Source of the DNA: Methylosinus sp. Sm6
GTDB taxonomy: Bacteria > Pseudomonadota > Alphaproteobacteria > Rhizobiales > Beijerinckiaceae
Length of the DNA stretch: 64,000 bases
Direction: 5' to 3'
NCBI RefSeq assembly: GCF_019802345.1
Contig: NZ_JAINDZ010000002.1
Coordinates: 62,001-126,000 of the forward strand
Positions 54,238-62,995 of this stretch are shown here, piece by piece. A program made the translations under genes and the position numbers. Each line of letters starts with the position of its first letter. The stretch's first letter is position 1. The notes beneath the pieces were generated by a model, which was not told where the DNA came from, did no database searches, and was given only the letters and a program-made list of their open reading frames with translations.

Positions 54238-54349
54238 GTGAACTGGATAGTTTGTCCAAGATTTCAAGGACATACCTATCATTACAGTGCCTGACGCGGT
54301 GCTGTTGAGCGAAAATGTCCAACATTTCGTCCAACACCGCTCGCGCTCC

Positions 54350-55663
54350 ATGCCTGAATTCCTCACCCGTCGTGGCTCCGTCTGGCACTTCGTCCGCCGC
54401 GTTCCCGCCGAGTTCGCGGCGCTCGATCGCCGTGGCATTATCCGTCATTCCACCCGCATCCGGATCGCCGACGACCGGGTCGGTCGACGAGCCGCCCGCG
54501 TCGCCGAAAGGCTGAACGCGGCGCTGGAACAGCACTGGAAGGCGCTGGCCGCGAACGGCGCGACATCCGGCTCGTCCCGCTACGACGAGGCCCGTCGCCG
54601 CGCCCGCGAGCTCGGCTTCGACTATGTGCCCAATGACCAACTGATCGTCTTGCCGATCGAGCGAATCCTCGAACGGCTGGAAGCGCTGGTCACAAAGGGA
54701 ATGATGCAGGACGCAGGCGCCCGCGCCGCACTGCTCGGGACGGAAAAGCCGACGGCCTTCCGGCTGTCGCGGCTCTTCGAGGAATATGAGGCGGCAACCA
54801 AGGACGAGACTCGCGATATGTCGCCGGACCAGATGCGAATCTGGCGCAACAGCCGCATGCGCGCCGTCGCGCAATTCGTGCAGGTGGTCGGCGACAAGCC
54901 GGTGACGGAGGTCACGGAGAACGACGGCATCGCCTATGCCGAATGGTGGCGCGAGCGGGTGCTGGAAGACGACATCGTAGCAAAGAGCGCAAACAAGGAT
55001 ATCGGGCAACTGAGCCGCATGCTCAAGGATATGAGCACCCGGCGCAGGCTCAACCTTCCCGATATTTTCAAAGGGTTGCGGCTGCGCGGCGAGGTCGAGA
55101 AGTCGCGCCAGCCCTTCGATCCCGCCTTCATTCAGGATCGGCTGATCTCGGGCGGCGGGCTGGCCGAACTGAACGAGGACGCAAAGCTCGTGCTCTATGT
55201 GATGATGGAGACCGGCCTGCGTCCGTCGGAGGTCGTCAATCTGCGCGACGGCACGATCTTTCTCGACGCGCCCATTCCCTATGTGCGCGTTGCGGCCGAT
55301 GGCCGCCGTCTCAAGACCGAGGATTCCGCCCGTGACATTCCGCTGGTCGGCGTCGCGCTGGCGGCGCTGCGCCTGCGACCGCAAGGCTTCCCGAAATACC
55401 GCGACAAGGCGACGGCGCTGTCGGCTACCGTCAACAAATATCTGACCGAGAACGGCCTGCGCCCGACGAAAGACCACACCGTCTATTCGCTGCGCCACAG
55501 CTTCAAGGATCGGCTCGTGGCGATCGAGGCGCCGGACAGCCTGATCGACAGCCTGATGGGCCATAAGACCTACAAGCCCAAATATGGTCGTGGCCCGTCG
55601 CTGGAACTCAAGCTCAAATTCCTGTCGCAAATCGCCTTCGAAGCGCCCGCCCGGCTGCTGTAA
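54350..55663 (+). CDS. Tyrosine recombinase (integrase) 3
   Basis: 437 residues from the ATG at 54350; a longer frame starts at 54287. The N-terminus (FLTRRGSVWHFVRRVPAEFAALDRRGIIRHSTRI) is like DUF6538-type integrases. The core has Arg in METGLRPSEVVNLR, SLRHSFKDRL and GHKTYKPKYGRG with the candidate Tyr. It lies 112 bp after the tRNA fragment. Confidence 0.9.
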   Translation: MPEFLTRRGSVWHFVRRVPAEFAALDRRGIIRHSTRIRIADDRVGRRAARVAERLNAALEQHWKALAANGATSGSSRYDEARRRARELGFDYVPNDQLIVLPIERILERLEALVTKGMMQDAGARAALLGTEKPTAFRLSRLFEEYEAATKDETRDMSPDQMRIWRNSRMRAVAQFVQVVGDKPVTEVTENDGIAYAEWWRERVLEDDIVAKSANKDIGQLSRMLKDMSTRRRLNLPDIFKGLRLRGEVEKSRQPFDPAFIQDRLISGGGLAELNEDAKLVLYVMMETGLRPSEVVNLRDGTIFLDAPIPYVRVAADGRRLKTEDSARDIPLVGVALAALRLRPQGFPKYRDKATALSATVNKYLTENGLRPTKDHTVYSLRHSFKDRLVAIEAPDSLIDSLMGHKTYKPKYGRGPSLELKLKFLSQIAFEAPARLL

Positions 55664-55863
55664 TCGGCCAGAAGACGGCGGGCGCGTTCTTTCACGCCAT
55701 CCTTGCGCTTCAATTCCAGCAGTTCGGCTTCGACGCGTTCGAAGAGTCCGATGTGAACGTCACCCTCGGTCTCGATGAGCCACGCGATCAGCACGAGCGC
55801 TCGCTCCATCCGCTCGGAAAGCGGCGGTTCCGCATCGGGGGGGTGAGATTGTTGGTCAGCCAT
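55570..55863 (-). CDS. Small unknown protein overlapping integrase 3
   Basis: 97 residues. It has an acidic-basic helical core (LSERMERALVLIAWLIETEGDVHIGLFERVEAELLELKRKDGVKERARRLL). Its last 31 codons are antisense to the integrase end, which may mean the true stop was lost or that the overlap is natural. No family is recognised. Confidence 0.5.
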   Translation of the reverse strand: MADQQSHPPDAEPPLSERMERALVLIAWLIETEGDVHIGLFERVEAELLELKRKDGVKERARRLLADYSSRAGASKAICDRNLSLSSSDGPRPYLGL

Positions 55864-56049
55864 GCGCAGATCGTCGTTCGGTTGCTCACACATTGAGCGG
55901 TATCCGCGACATTCGGGCAATGGGTAAGGCTGGGAGTGGTTGGAAAGGTTCCGGGCGAAAAGGGAGGCCGTTGCAACGAAACGGCGGACGAGGCCGGCGC
56001 GCCAGCGCAGGCCGGAGACGCGCCCCCTCGTCTCCGGCGTCTCAGCGCA

Positions 56050-56544
56050 TCACGGATTGGGCGTCGGCTGCTTTGTCTGCCGCGTCTTCCTGGACGGCGT
56101 TCCGCGCCGTGTGGTCACGGGCGTGGCTGCCGGCGGCGACGCATCCCCCGTCACGGCCCCCGTCACGGCGACCTCGAGAACGGTTTCCGGCTCGCTAAGC
56201 AACAGGCGGCTCTGGTCATTGCCATCGAGGTCACGCCACAAAAGCCGCGTGGCATAAGCTTTGGCGGGCGTGAAGCCCTCGGCGGGCACGAAGGTCTCGA
56301 CGCGGAAATGCACGGCGGGGTTGGTCGCCACCTTGTCGATGGGAAGCATGCGGAAGCCTTTCGCGTCGGCGAAGGCCTGCGGGGTCTCCTCGATCAGGAT
56401 GCTGTCGCGGTTGACCATCACCACGCGGCTCTTGAAGTCCCGCGACGTCTGGAAGCGCGGATTGGCGTTCGGGTCGTAAGGCTCGATGAAAGCGATATGC
56501 TCGCGGGGAATGAGCCGTCTGCCGATAATGACGAAATTGGCCAT
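56050..56544 (-). CDS. Unknown protein with disordered tail (164 aa)
   Basis: MANFVIIGRRLIPREHIAFIEPYDP opens a beta-rich domain of about 125 residues; the last 35 are Thr/Pro/Arg-rich (TGDASPPAATPVTTRRGTPSRKTRQ). No family is recognised. AAGGAGGATT precedes the ATG. Similar short proteins are common in islands. Confidence 0.65.
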   Translation of the reverse strand: MANFVIIGRRLIPREHIAFIEPYDPNANPRFQTSRDFKSRVVMVNRDSILIEETPQAFADAKGFRMLPIDKVATNPAVHFRVETFVPAEGFTPAKAYATRLLWRDLDGNDQSRLLLSEPETVLEVAVTGAVTGDASPPAATPVTTRRGTPSRKTRQTKQPTPNP

Positions 56545-56968
56545 GAAATCCTCCTTGCTGTTGTTGTTTTCGAGGATCGACAGTGAGCCAGGCGGACGCG
56601 AGGGCGCAATGTGAAGGGTTGGTAACGGCAGGCAATGGCCGGAAGGCCGGGGTGCGCCCGCATCATGCCCGACGGCAAAAAAGGAGCCTTCTTCCCTTCA
56701 AGGGCGGCTGCCGCGAAGGCGGCGAATACACCAGCATTATCCCGCCAGAGAAACGTGCCGGAACGCATCCGAGCGCGTCGGAACCATTTGCAATTAAGAA
56801 TGAAATTCATTGACCGGGCGATGATCGCTCCGGCAGTTTCGCGGTTTCCTCGGCAGGGCTGAGCAGAAAAGGCGACGAAATCAAGAGCCGCGAAAGAACT
56901 TTTTTGCAGTGCGATAGCGTCATGTTCCGTCGGTTCTCCGAGACAACACGAACTCGAGGAGAGACGAC
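56545..56968. other. 420-bp intergenic region
   Basis: No convincing gene on either strand. The right end holds the GAGGAGAGACGAC ribosome site of the DNA-binding protein at 56969. Confidence 0.5.
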
Positions 56969-57205
56969 ATGCAACCCACTCCACCCCCACCGCACGAATT
57001 GTCCGGCGATCTGCTGCGCGGCGCCGACAGGATCGCGGAATTCCTGTTCGGCGACGCCAGCGAACGCCGCAAGGTCTACCATCTCGCCGAAACGTCACGC
57101 CTGCCGGTGTTCCGCCTCGGCTCGATGCTGTGCGCGAGACGCTCAGTCTTGCTCGAATGGATCAGGCATCAGGAAAATCGTGGCTGGACTCGGCCAAGGG
57201 CGTGA
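56969..57205 (+). CDS. Small helix-turn-helix protein (excisionase-like)
   Basis: 78 residues. KVYHLAETSRLPVFRLGSMLCARRSVLLEWIRHQENRGW resembles the MerR/AlpA-type winged helix of excisionases and prophage regulators. It may direct excision by the integrase upstream. A 124-bp part of the gene is duplicated at 59814-59937. Confidence 0.7.
   Translation: MQPTPPPPHELSGDLLRGADRIAEFLFGDASERRKVYHLAETSRLPVFRLGSMLCARRSVLLEWIRHQENRGWTRPRA
57065..57188 (+). repeat. Direct repeat, copy 1 (within the HTH gene)
   Basis: These 124 bases recur at 59814-59937 with about three mismatches. Confidence 0.85.
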
Positions 57206-57306
57206 ACTGAGAGGCGAACCATCTGGAGCCACGAATCGGGGATTCCCAACAACAGGTCTGGCAGCTATCTTATGCCATCCCTCAGGTTTTATCCTTTCAG
57301 GCTTTC

Positions 57307-58904
57307 ATGTATGCGTTCGCCCTCTTAGCCCCCCCCCGCGTAGCGCCGTTCGCTTATCAGCGCGCATCCTGGGGCGATTGCTGGCCCTTTTGTGCGTGGT
57401 TGTCCTCATCGCGCCTTCGTCTGCCAAAGCAGCTTGCAGTAGCCCCGCCGTTTCGCAGACAAGCGACCCCGTGCTGCGCTTCAAGACAACGTCCGGCGCT
57501 GGTAATCTCTTCGCCTCGAACTTCACGACCTTTCAGGAAGGCGACCTTGCCTATGACAACACACAGAACAAACTTGTTCTGTGTAACGGCACGTCGTGGG
57601 ACGCCGTTGGCTCTTCCGCCGCCGCAGGCTCAACCGGCTATGTGCAGTTCAACGGTTCAGGCAGTTTCACCGGTGACAGCAATTTTTATTGGGACAACAC
57701 GAATAAGCGGCTGGGAATTGGCACCACAAGTCCGTCACAATCGCTAGATGTCACTCAATCGAGCAGCGCCACTTACGCCAGCTCATCAGCGTCAGTTGGT
57801 TATCCCTACACGTCGTCTGATCCTGTGATCCGCATAAGAAATTCAAATTCGACACTTGGATCAGCCGCTTATATCGGTCTTTCAAGTATATCTGGCGGCT
57901 CAACAAATGCCTTTACATACATTGCTTCTTTTGCCGAAAGTTCAGGCTCATCGTCTGGGGCAATCGCTTTCGGATCACGAACCGGAGGCACGGCTTATTC
58001 AGAATATATGCGTATCGACAGCATCGGCAACGTCGGGATCGGCACGACTTCGCCCACGCAAGCGCTTCATGTCGACGGGAATGCCCGTTTGTCTCGAACG
58101 GCGGCGCAGACGCGCTTTGAAATCGCAAGAGATGCCGGTCAATTCGGTCTCATTTCCTTAAATACAGGAACTTCCGAAAGATGGACGTTCGGGGTGAACG
58201 ATACCGCTGAGTCTGGTTCGAATGCGGGCTCCAATTTTTTTATCGATAGGAAGGCTGATGATGCCAGCTCCATAGCACGTGCGTTTACTATCCTTCGGGA
58301 TACGGGCTACGTCGGCATCGGGCAAGTAACGCCGGATCGCCAGTTGCATGCGCAGCTCGACAGCGCCGCGACGAGTACCGTCACTTATCTCGAACGCCTG
58401 ACCAGCACGAGCACCGGCACGCCGGCGGCGGGCATCGGCGCAGGGTTGGAGTTTGAGGTTGAAACGGCGGCCTCCAACAACGAAGTCGGCGCGACGATTG
58501 AAGCGGTGACGACCGACGTGACTGCCGCTTCCGAAGATTTTGACCTTGTGTTCAAAACCATGAGGGCAGGTGCTGCGGCAAGCGAGCAATTCCGCGTTCG
58601 CAGCACTGGCAAGATCAAGGTCGGCGGCGGTTCAACCCCAACGGTTGGCACATGTGGCACCACGCCCAGCATCACCGGCAACGACACGCGAGGGGTGGTG
58701 ACTTTCGGAACGGGAAGCCCTACCGCCTGCACTATCACCTTCAGCGCTGCCTTCGGCTCGGCCCCCTATTGCACCATCACGGCCTATGGCGGCGATGCGG
58801 GCAAACGCTACTGGATAACATCGACCAGCACGACAACACTGGTGATCGGCATCGAAGCCGCCGCCACCGCCTCGCAGAAGTTCCATTACACTTGCATCGA
58901 ATAA
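57307..58904 (+). CDS. Secreted fibre-like repeat protein, start out of frame across a C9 tract
   Basis: The main frame has a signal peptide (LLALLCVVVLIAPSSAKA-A) and then about 490 residues with repeats KRLGIGTTSPSQSLDV, GNVGIGTTSPTQALHV and GYVGIGQVTPDRQLHA, as in phage tail-fibre and adhesin stalks. It is Ser/Thr/Gly-rich and ends with a Cys-containing head (APYCTITAYGG...HYTCIE). No start codon lies near the signal in this frame. ATG 57307 is one base out and separated by nine C at 57329-57337; ten C would restore the frame. Confidence 0.7.
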
Positions 58905-59028
58905 GACTGAAAGCAAACTTTAAACTGATATAAGTCATATACTTATTGAAATTAATGCGGTATTAATATCGAATTGCTATCGTTACATGTATAATACTAT
59001 AGCTATCAAGGTAGCAGGAGTCTAAATT

Positions 59029-59559
59029 ATGCGTTTTATTTCCATATCTGCCTTGATCTTTTGCAGCATAATCGCGGCTTCCTCTGCCTTTGCAGCAAGT
59101 AATACAACAATTTTTCCGCCTGTTAAATGGGGCACGGACCAGTGGCCCGCCACCGGAGACCCCGAGTGCGCCATCACCTACGAGGCCGGGAAGTCCTCCA
59201 CCATTTGCCGCACGGGGCAGCAGGTCATGAAGCTTGCCTTGCCAGATTGCGCGGTAGGGCAAGTTGTAACTTATACGGCGTCGGGTTTTGAATGCTCAAC
59301 AGCTCCGGCGATCACTTTAAGCTGCCCTACAGGAAAGGTTCTTACCGGCATCGACAACAACAATCCCGTCTGTACGGATATGACAGCAGGCGGTGCATCA
59401 TGCCAAACCCCCAATGGGGAAATGCTTAACGGACAGACATGGTATGAAGAAGCTCCTTGCTTCAACGGGTTTACACAAGCTTATGTATGGCAATGCCTCA
59501 ATGGGAATGCAATTCAAGGAGGGCCAGTTACAACGGGCGGACAATGCAACACTAATTAA
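59029..59559 (+). CDS. Secreted Cys-rich protein, unknown (176 aa)
   Basis: The signal peptide MRFISISALIFCSIIAASSAFA-A is followed by a mature domain with nine cysteines in spaced pairs (DPECAITYEAG, TICRTGQ, LPDCAVGQ, FECSTAP, LSCPTG, PVCTD). It follows the fibre-like gene after an AT-rich 124-bp gap and may be a partner or a surface-exposed cap. The base composition is lower in GC than the nif region. Confidence 0.7.
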   Translation: MRFISISALIFCSIIAASSAFAASNTTIFPPVKWGTDQWPATGDPECAITYEAGKSSTICRTGQQVMKLALPDCAVGQVVTYTASGFECSTAPAITLSCPTGKVLTGIDNNNPVCTDMTAGGASCQTPNGEMLNGQTWYEEAPCFNGFTQAYVWQCLNGNAIQGGPVTTGGQCNTN

Positions 59560-59712
59560 TTGAACCGATATGGCACAATTGGAAAGCGGATGCACATGCC
59601 GCGCCCCCTTTGTTATCGCGAAAACGTTGGAGCATCGTCCGCGCATGGCGATTCAATAAAACGGTGCAGATTCCCATATCTGAAGCGGAGCGCTGAGCGG
59701 CGGGAGCGGATC

Positions 59713-59813
59713 ATGGCGCGGTCGATGGTTCTTCACGAGAAGGTGATGAAGGCGATTCGGGGCGGGATGTCTCGCCGACAGGCTGGCGCACGGTTCGATA
59801 TCGGACCGGCAAC
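59713..59813 (+). mobile_element. IS630-type transposase 5' fragment
   Basis: The ATG at 59713 gives MARSMVLHEKVMKAIRGGMSRRQAGARFDIGPATA, the N-terminal helix-turn-helix of IS630-family transposases. After residue 34 it is fused to the second copy of the 124-bp repeat in another frame, so nothing of the catalytic domain remains. Confidence 0.75.
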
Positions 59814-59937
59814 CGCCGCAAGGTCTACCATCTCGCCGAAACGTCACGCCTGCCGGTATTCCGCCTCGGCTCGATGCTGTGCGCGAGGCGCTCGGTCTTG
59901 CTCGAATGGATCAGGCATCAGGAAAATCGTGGCTGGA
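59814..59937 (+). repeat. Direct repeat, copy 2
   Basis: A 5'-truncated second copy of 57065-57188 joined to the IS630 scrap. The full HTH protein cannot be made here. Confidence 0.85.
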
Positions 59938-60008
59938 TACGCCCGAAGCCATAGCCCGATGAGGGCGACGGCTGCGCAGCCTCCGATGTCGAACTCTCGG
60001 AAAGAATG

Positions 60009-60485
60009 TCAGGCGTTGGCCGCCGTTTTCTTCCTGGGCCGTCCGGCAATCGGTTTCTTCGCTACGACGGGCGCTTTGACACCCGGCTTGCGGCCGAGGC
60101 CGAGCGACTTGGCGAGGGCCGAGCGCTGCGCGGCATAGGCGGGCGCGACGAGCGGATAGTCCTTCTTCAGGTCGAAGGTGGCACGGTATTCGTCCGGCGC
60201 GAGCTTGTGCTCGGCCTGCAAATGTCGCTTGAGCGATTTGAACTTGTCACCGCAGCAGAGGCAGGTGATGGCGTCGTCGGCGACTGATTTCCTGATCGGC
60301 ACGGCGGGCTGGCGCTTCTCCGCTCCCTCGCCCGCAGGCGGCGCGGCGAACGCATCTCCGTTCCCGCCGAAGGCTTTCTTCACGGTTTCGATCACCGAAG
60401 GCAGATCGGCTGGAGCGACACTATTGTTGGACAGGTACGAGGACAGGATTTGCGCGACAAGCGCCTTGTCGTCGGCATCGGCCAT
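60009..60485 (-). CDS. MucR/Ros-type zinc-finger regulator
   Basis: 158 residues. YLSNNSVAPADLPSVIETVKKAF is the N-terminal oligomer region, CLCCGDKFKSLKRHLQAEH the Ros C2H2 zinc finger and YRATFDLKKDYPLVAPAYAAQRSALAKSLGLGRK the conserved tail. MucR silences AT-rich DNA and surface/exopolysaccharide genes in alphaproteobacteria. Here it may control the island's surface genes. Confidence 0.92.
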   Translation of the reverse strand: MADADDKALVAQILSSYLSNNSVAPADLPSVIETVKKAFGGNGDAFAAPPAGEGAEKRQPAVPIRKSVADDAITCLCCGDKFKSLKRHLQAEHKLAPDEYRATFDLKKDYPLVAPAYAAQRSALAKSLGLGRKPGVKAPVVAKKPIAGRPRKKTAANA

Positions 60486-60663
60486 TGCTTTGTCCCTCGG
60501 CTATCGATTCGATGCCGATAGGACGTGATATTTGTCGGGAAAGCAATCAGTCCAGGCAGGAAAGCAGTATTTTTTCGAACGCCGCCGGCGTGCTGATCAT
60601 GCCTTTTGAAAAAGGGGATAAGAGGATAGCGACGTCAAAAGTCACCATTTGGAAATTTTGTTC

Positions 60664-60867
60664 CTAATGCAGGCGACGATTATTCGCGCTTTCGATCCAG
60701 TCGGCGGCCGCATGCCAGATACCCTTGACCAAAGGCGATACATAAAGGAAGCGGCTATATTCTCCTTCACCTGCGGCCATCATACGCAGTTCTTCGACGA
60801 GCGTTTCCGCAGAGTTTGCTGTATCTTCCAGAGCATCCCTGAGCGGCCCGCTTTTTTTGTTGGTCAT
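60664..60867 (-). CDS. Small unknown protein (67 aa)
   Basis: MTNKKSGPLRDALEDTANSAETLVEELRMMAAGEGEYSRF, all helical with a WHAAADWIESAN end. AGGGAGAG precedes the ATG at 60867. It is unrecognised. The gap 60486-60663 has no gene. Confidence 0.55.
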   Translation of the reverse strand: MTNKKSGPLRDALEDTANSAETLVEELRMMAAGEGEYSRFLYVSPLVKGIWHAAADWIESANNRRLH

Positions 60868-61223
60868 GTCTCTCTCCCTAATGCAAACGATCTCCAGAGA
60901 AGGATTCTCTGGAGATCGGGGAGCTTGAAACCGTACAGGACGGTGCAGCGTATTTACGCTCACGCGCTGTTGTATTCCGCCGCCTCCCCAACCGGTTGGT
61001 CGAGAGGCACATCGGATTTTCGAGCTGATGTGAACGGCTCGCCTGTAGAGGTTTCAAGACCTCCGAAACAGTCTTTTTCACTGCTTTGGCTGAAATATAT
61101 AAAATATGCACTGTAATGGCAATAACGCACTGGCTTCATTGCAGCGCAATTAACTGTTTAATAAAACGTATCAGATAATTTTGTCGCAGAATATTCGACG
61201 GCTACCCATGCTCTTTGAGGTAT

Positions 61224-61766
61224 ATGTTTATGAAGGCAGCTTCAAACGACGATGCACAGCACTTCAGGCCGAGGGCTTTCGAGGTTATTCAGAATTACAC
61301 CATGGAACTCGCGAAGCTGAAAAACGTGCCGCTTCATCCAAAAAGATGTGGGAACATAGCCAGTGTGATCATCGACGGACTGACCCCCGCGCAATTCCGA
61401 TGCATGGGAAAAGCCGAGGGCGTTGTCATTCCCCGCGTAATTCACCTGAGCCTCGATAGCGGCCTCGACTATGATTACGCCTGGATCGTCGTACATTCAT
61501 CAATTACCACTGTCGGGCTCGGCGCGTCTGTTGAAATGAAAGACAGGCTGGTCGAAACCTTCTACGACAGAGTGAGCGGCCATCGTGCGGCCGATCCTCA
61601 ACGCCCAATGTTGCGCTGGCCGACAACGGAGGCGCTCAAGGATGTCCTGTTGGAACGCATCGGGCATTTGCCCGCGTCGTGCAGCCCTGACGATCTGTTG
61701 AAGGCTCTCCTGTATCCCACAATGGTCGAGCCGATCACAGGGCCGATGATGTATTGTGAAGCGTGA
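61224..61766 (+). CDS. Unknown protein (180 aa)
   Basis: Soluble, mixed alpha/beta (FEVIQNYTMELAKLKNVPLHPKRCGNIASVIIDGLTPAQF, then LDYDYAWIVVHSSITTVGLGASVEM). No family is recognised. GAGG lies five bases before the ATG at 61224; ATG 61230 is an alternative. It converges on the PemK-type toxin gene. Confidence 0.6.
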   Translation: MFMKAASNDDAQHFRPRAFEVIQNYTMELAKLKNVPLHPKRCGNIASVIIDGLTPAQFRCMGKAEGVVIPRVIHLSLDSGLDYDYAWIVVHSSITTVGLGASVEMKDRLVETFYDRVSGHRAADPQRPMLRWPTTEALKDVLLERIGHLPASCSPDDLLKALLYPTMVEPITGPMMYCEA

Positions 61767-61791
61767 AAGACGGCCCGCCGTGTATGCGGGC

Positions 61792-62232
61792 TTATTCGGT
61801 GCGCGGAACGCTCGTCAGGCGGCGTTCGAGGTGAGCTTGCAAAACCCTGTCTCGGACATGCGCATAGAAGTTTGGCGGCAACATTCCATAGACAAAGCGC
61901 GAGAGCGCCTTACCCGAGACGGCAGGCCGTAGGTCGGCCCCCGGCCATAAGAAATCGTTGGTTTCCGTCACGACAATCCATGACCGCAGATCATCGAGGC
62001 CAAGGTGCTTCTTGATCGAGGCGGGAATCTCGATCGCCTCACCGGGGTCAGAGGGCGGACTGTGCGTGATCGGCAGCACGGTCACGACTTCGCGGCCTTC
62101 GATGATCTGCTTTGCTGCGATGATCGCGCAGGGCCGAGCCTTCGCGCCTTCCTCAGCCCCGTCGCTATGCTCCCGCGCCCAGAGATACGAATAGCCGATC
62201 ACGAGTCCCGGCACCGGCGTCGGGAGGCTCAT
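61792..62232 (-). CDS. PemK/MazF-like growth-inhibitor toxin
   Basis: 146 residues. VIGYSYLWAREHSDGAEEGAKARPCAII is the MazF/PemK-like strand-loop start, VTVLPITHSPPSDPGEAIEIPASIKKHLGLD the middle and FLWPGADLRP the third strand. It probably cuts mRNA. It overlaps the antitoxin by four bases. Confidence 0.8.
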   Translation of the reverse strand: MSLPTPVPGLVIGYSYLWAREHSDGAEEGAKARPCAIIAAKQIIEGREVVTVLPITHSPPSDPGEAIEIPASIKKHLGLDDLRSWIVVTETNDFLWPGADLRPAVSGKALSRFVYGMLPPNFYAHVRDRVLQAHLERRLTSVPRTE

Positions 62233-62489
62233 GGCGTCCAGTCTTTGAGGAGATCATTGAGCCCGTCGAACTCCGACGGCACCGCACTCTTGGCGATAGC
62301 TTTCAGCGTGTCGTTATCGAGGTCTTCGACCCGCCGCGCCACGCGCCCTTTCGTCAACACTTCAAACAACGCCGCCGACATCAGCACCGTGTGAGCGCGG
62401 GCGTTCTTGGTGATGACGACCGGCGCGTGTTGGGCTGCGTCCTGGTAACGCCCGACATTCTGCTGGAATTCGGTCGAGGTGACTTTCAT
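62229..62489 (-). CDS. Phd-type antitoxin
   Basis: 86 residues: MKVTSTEFQQNVGRYQDAAQHAPVVITKNARAHTVLMSAALFEVL is a Phd/YefM N-terminus, with an acidic C-terminal tail. The ATG at 62489 has GGAGGAATTGCC. It precedes the toxin in the normal antitoxin-first order. Confidence 0.85.
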   Translation of the reverse strand: MKVTSTEFQQNVGRYQDAAQHAPVVITKNARAHTVLMSAALFEVLTKGRVARRVEDLDNDTLKAIAKSAVPSEFDGLNDLLKDWTP

Positions 62490-62503
62490 GGCAATTCCTC
62501 CTC

Positions 62504-62518
62504 TATCTATTATAGATA
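62504..62518. promoter_or_regulatory. 15-bp palindromic operator of the Phd/PemK pair
   Basis: TATCTATTATAGATA is a perfect palindrome around one central base, 15 bp before the antitoxin ATG in AT-rich DNA. Part of it (AGTAGATA) recurs at 62520. It is the likely autoregulatory site. Confidence 0.65.
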
Positions 62519-62552
62519 AAGTAGATAATGATTGCAAGAGCGAAATTTCCAC

Positions 62553-62995
62553 TCAAATTTGCAGAAACAGATAAAGATTCTAGCCTTGAACGTTCGTTGC
62601 TAACCCAAGATACCGGCATGCCCGCGATCAGGGCCGCACCCGTGCGTTTGCCTTTGAGGCGACGGAATTCTTACGGGGACGCCGAGCGAGCCTTGGCATC
62701 TTCCAGCAGCGAACTCCCCGACAGACGGGGCGGACTCATATCGTCAATGTCGTAAAATATGTAAATAAATAGATAAATAAAGCCTTCGTAAATGATCGCA
62801 ATATATACTGCGGGAATATTTTACGAGAGCCCTTTTCAGGGGCCGGAATTTTGAGGGAATCTCGCTATTGTGCCCTATTGTGGATGTGCGGGATATATTT
62901 GAAGACGGGTTATTACCATGGCAGATATTTTGCCACGCTATTTTCTACGCGTTCTCGAAGGCCGCATGGCCTCCGCCGGGCGGAGGCTGTGACGC
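62553..62995. other. 440-bp AT-rich intergenic region
   Basis: No gene is seen. The segment around 62755-62790 is very AT-rich (TAAATAAATAGATAAATAAA) and may be a promoter or MucR target. GGCGGAGGC lies shortly before the next gene. Confidence 0.5.
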
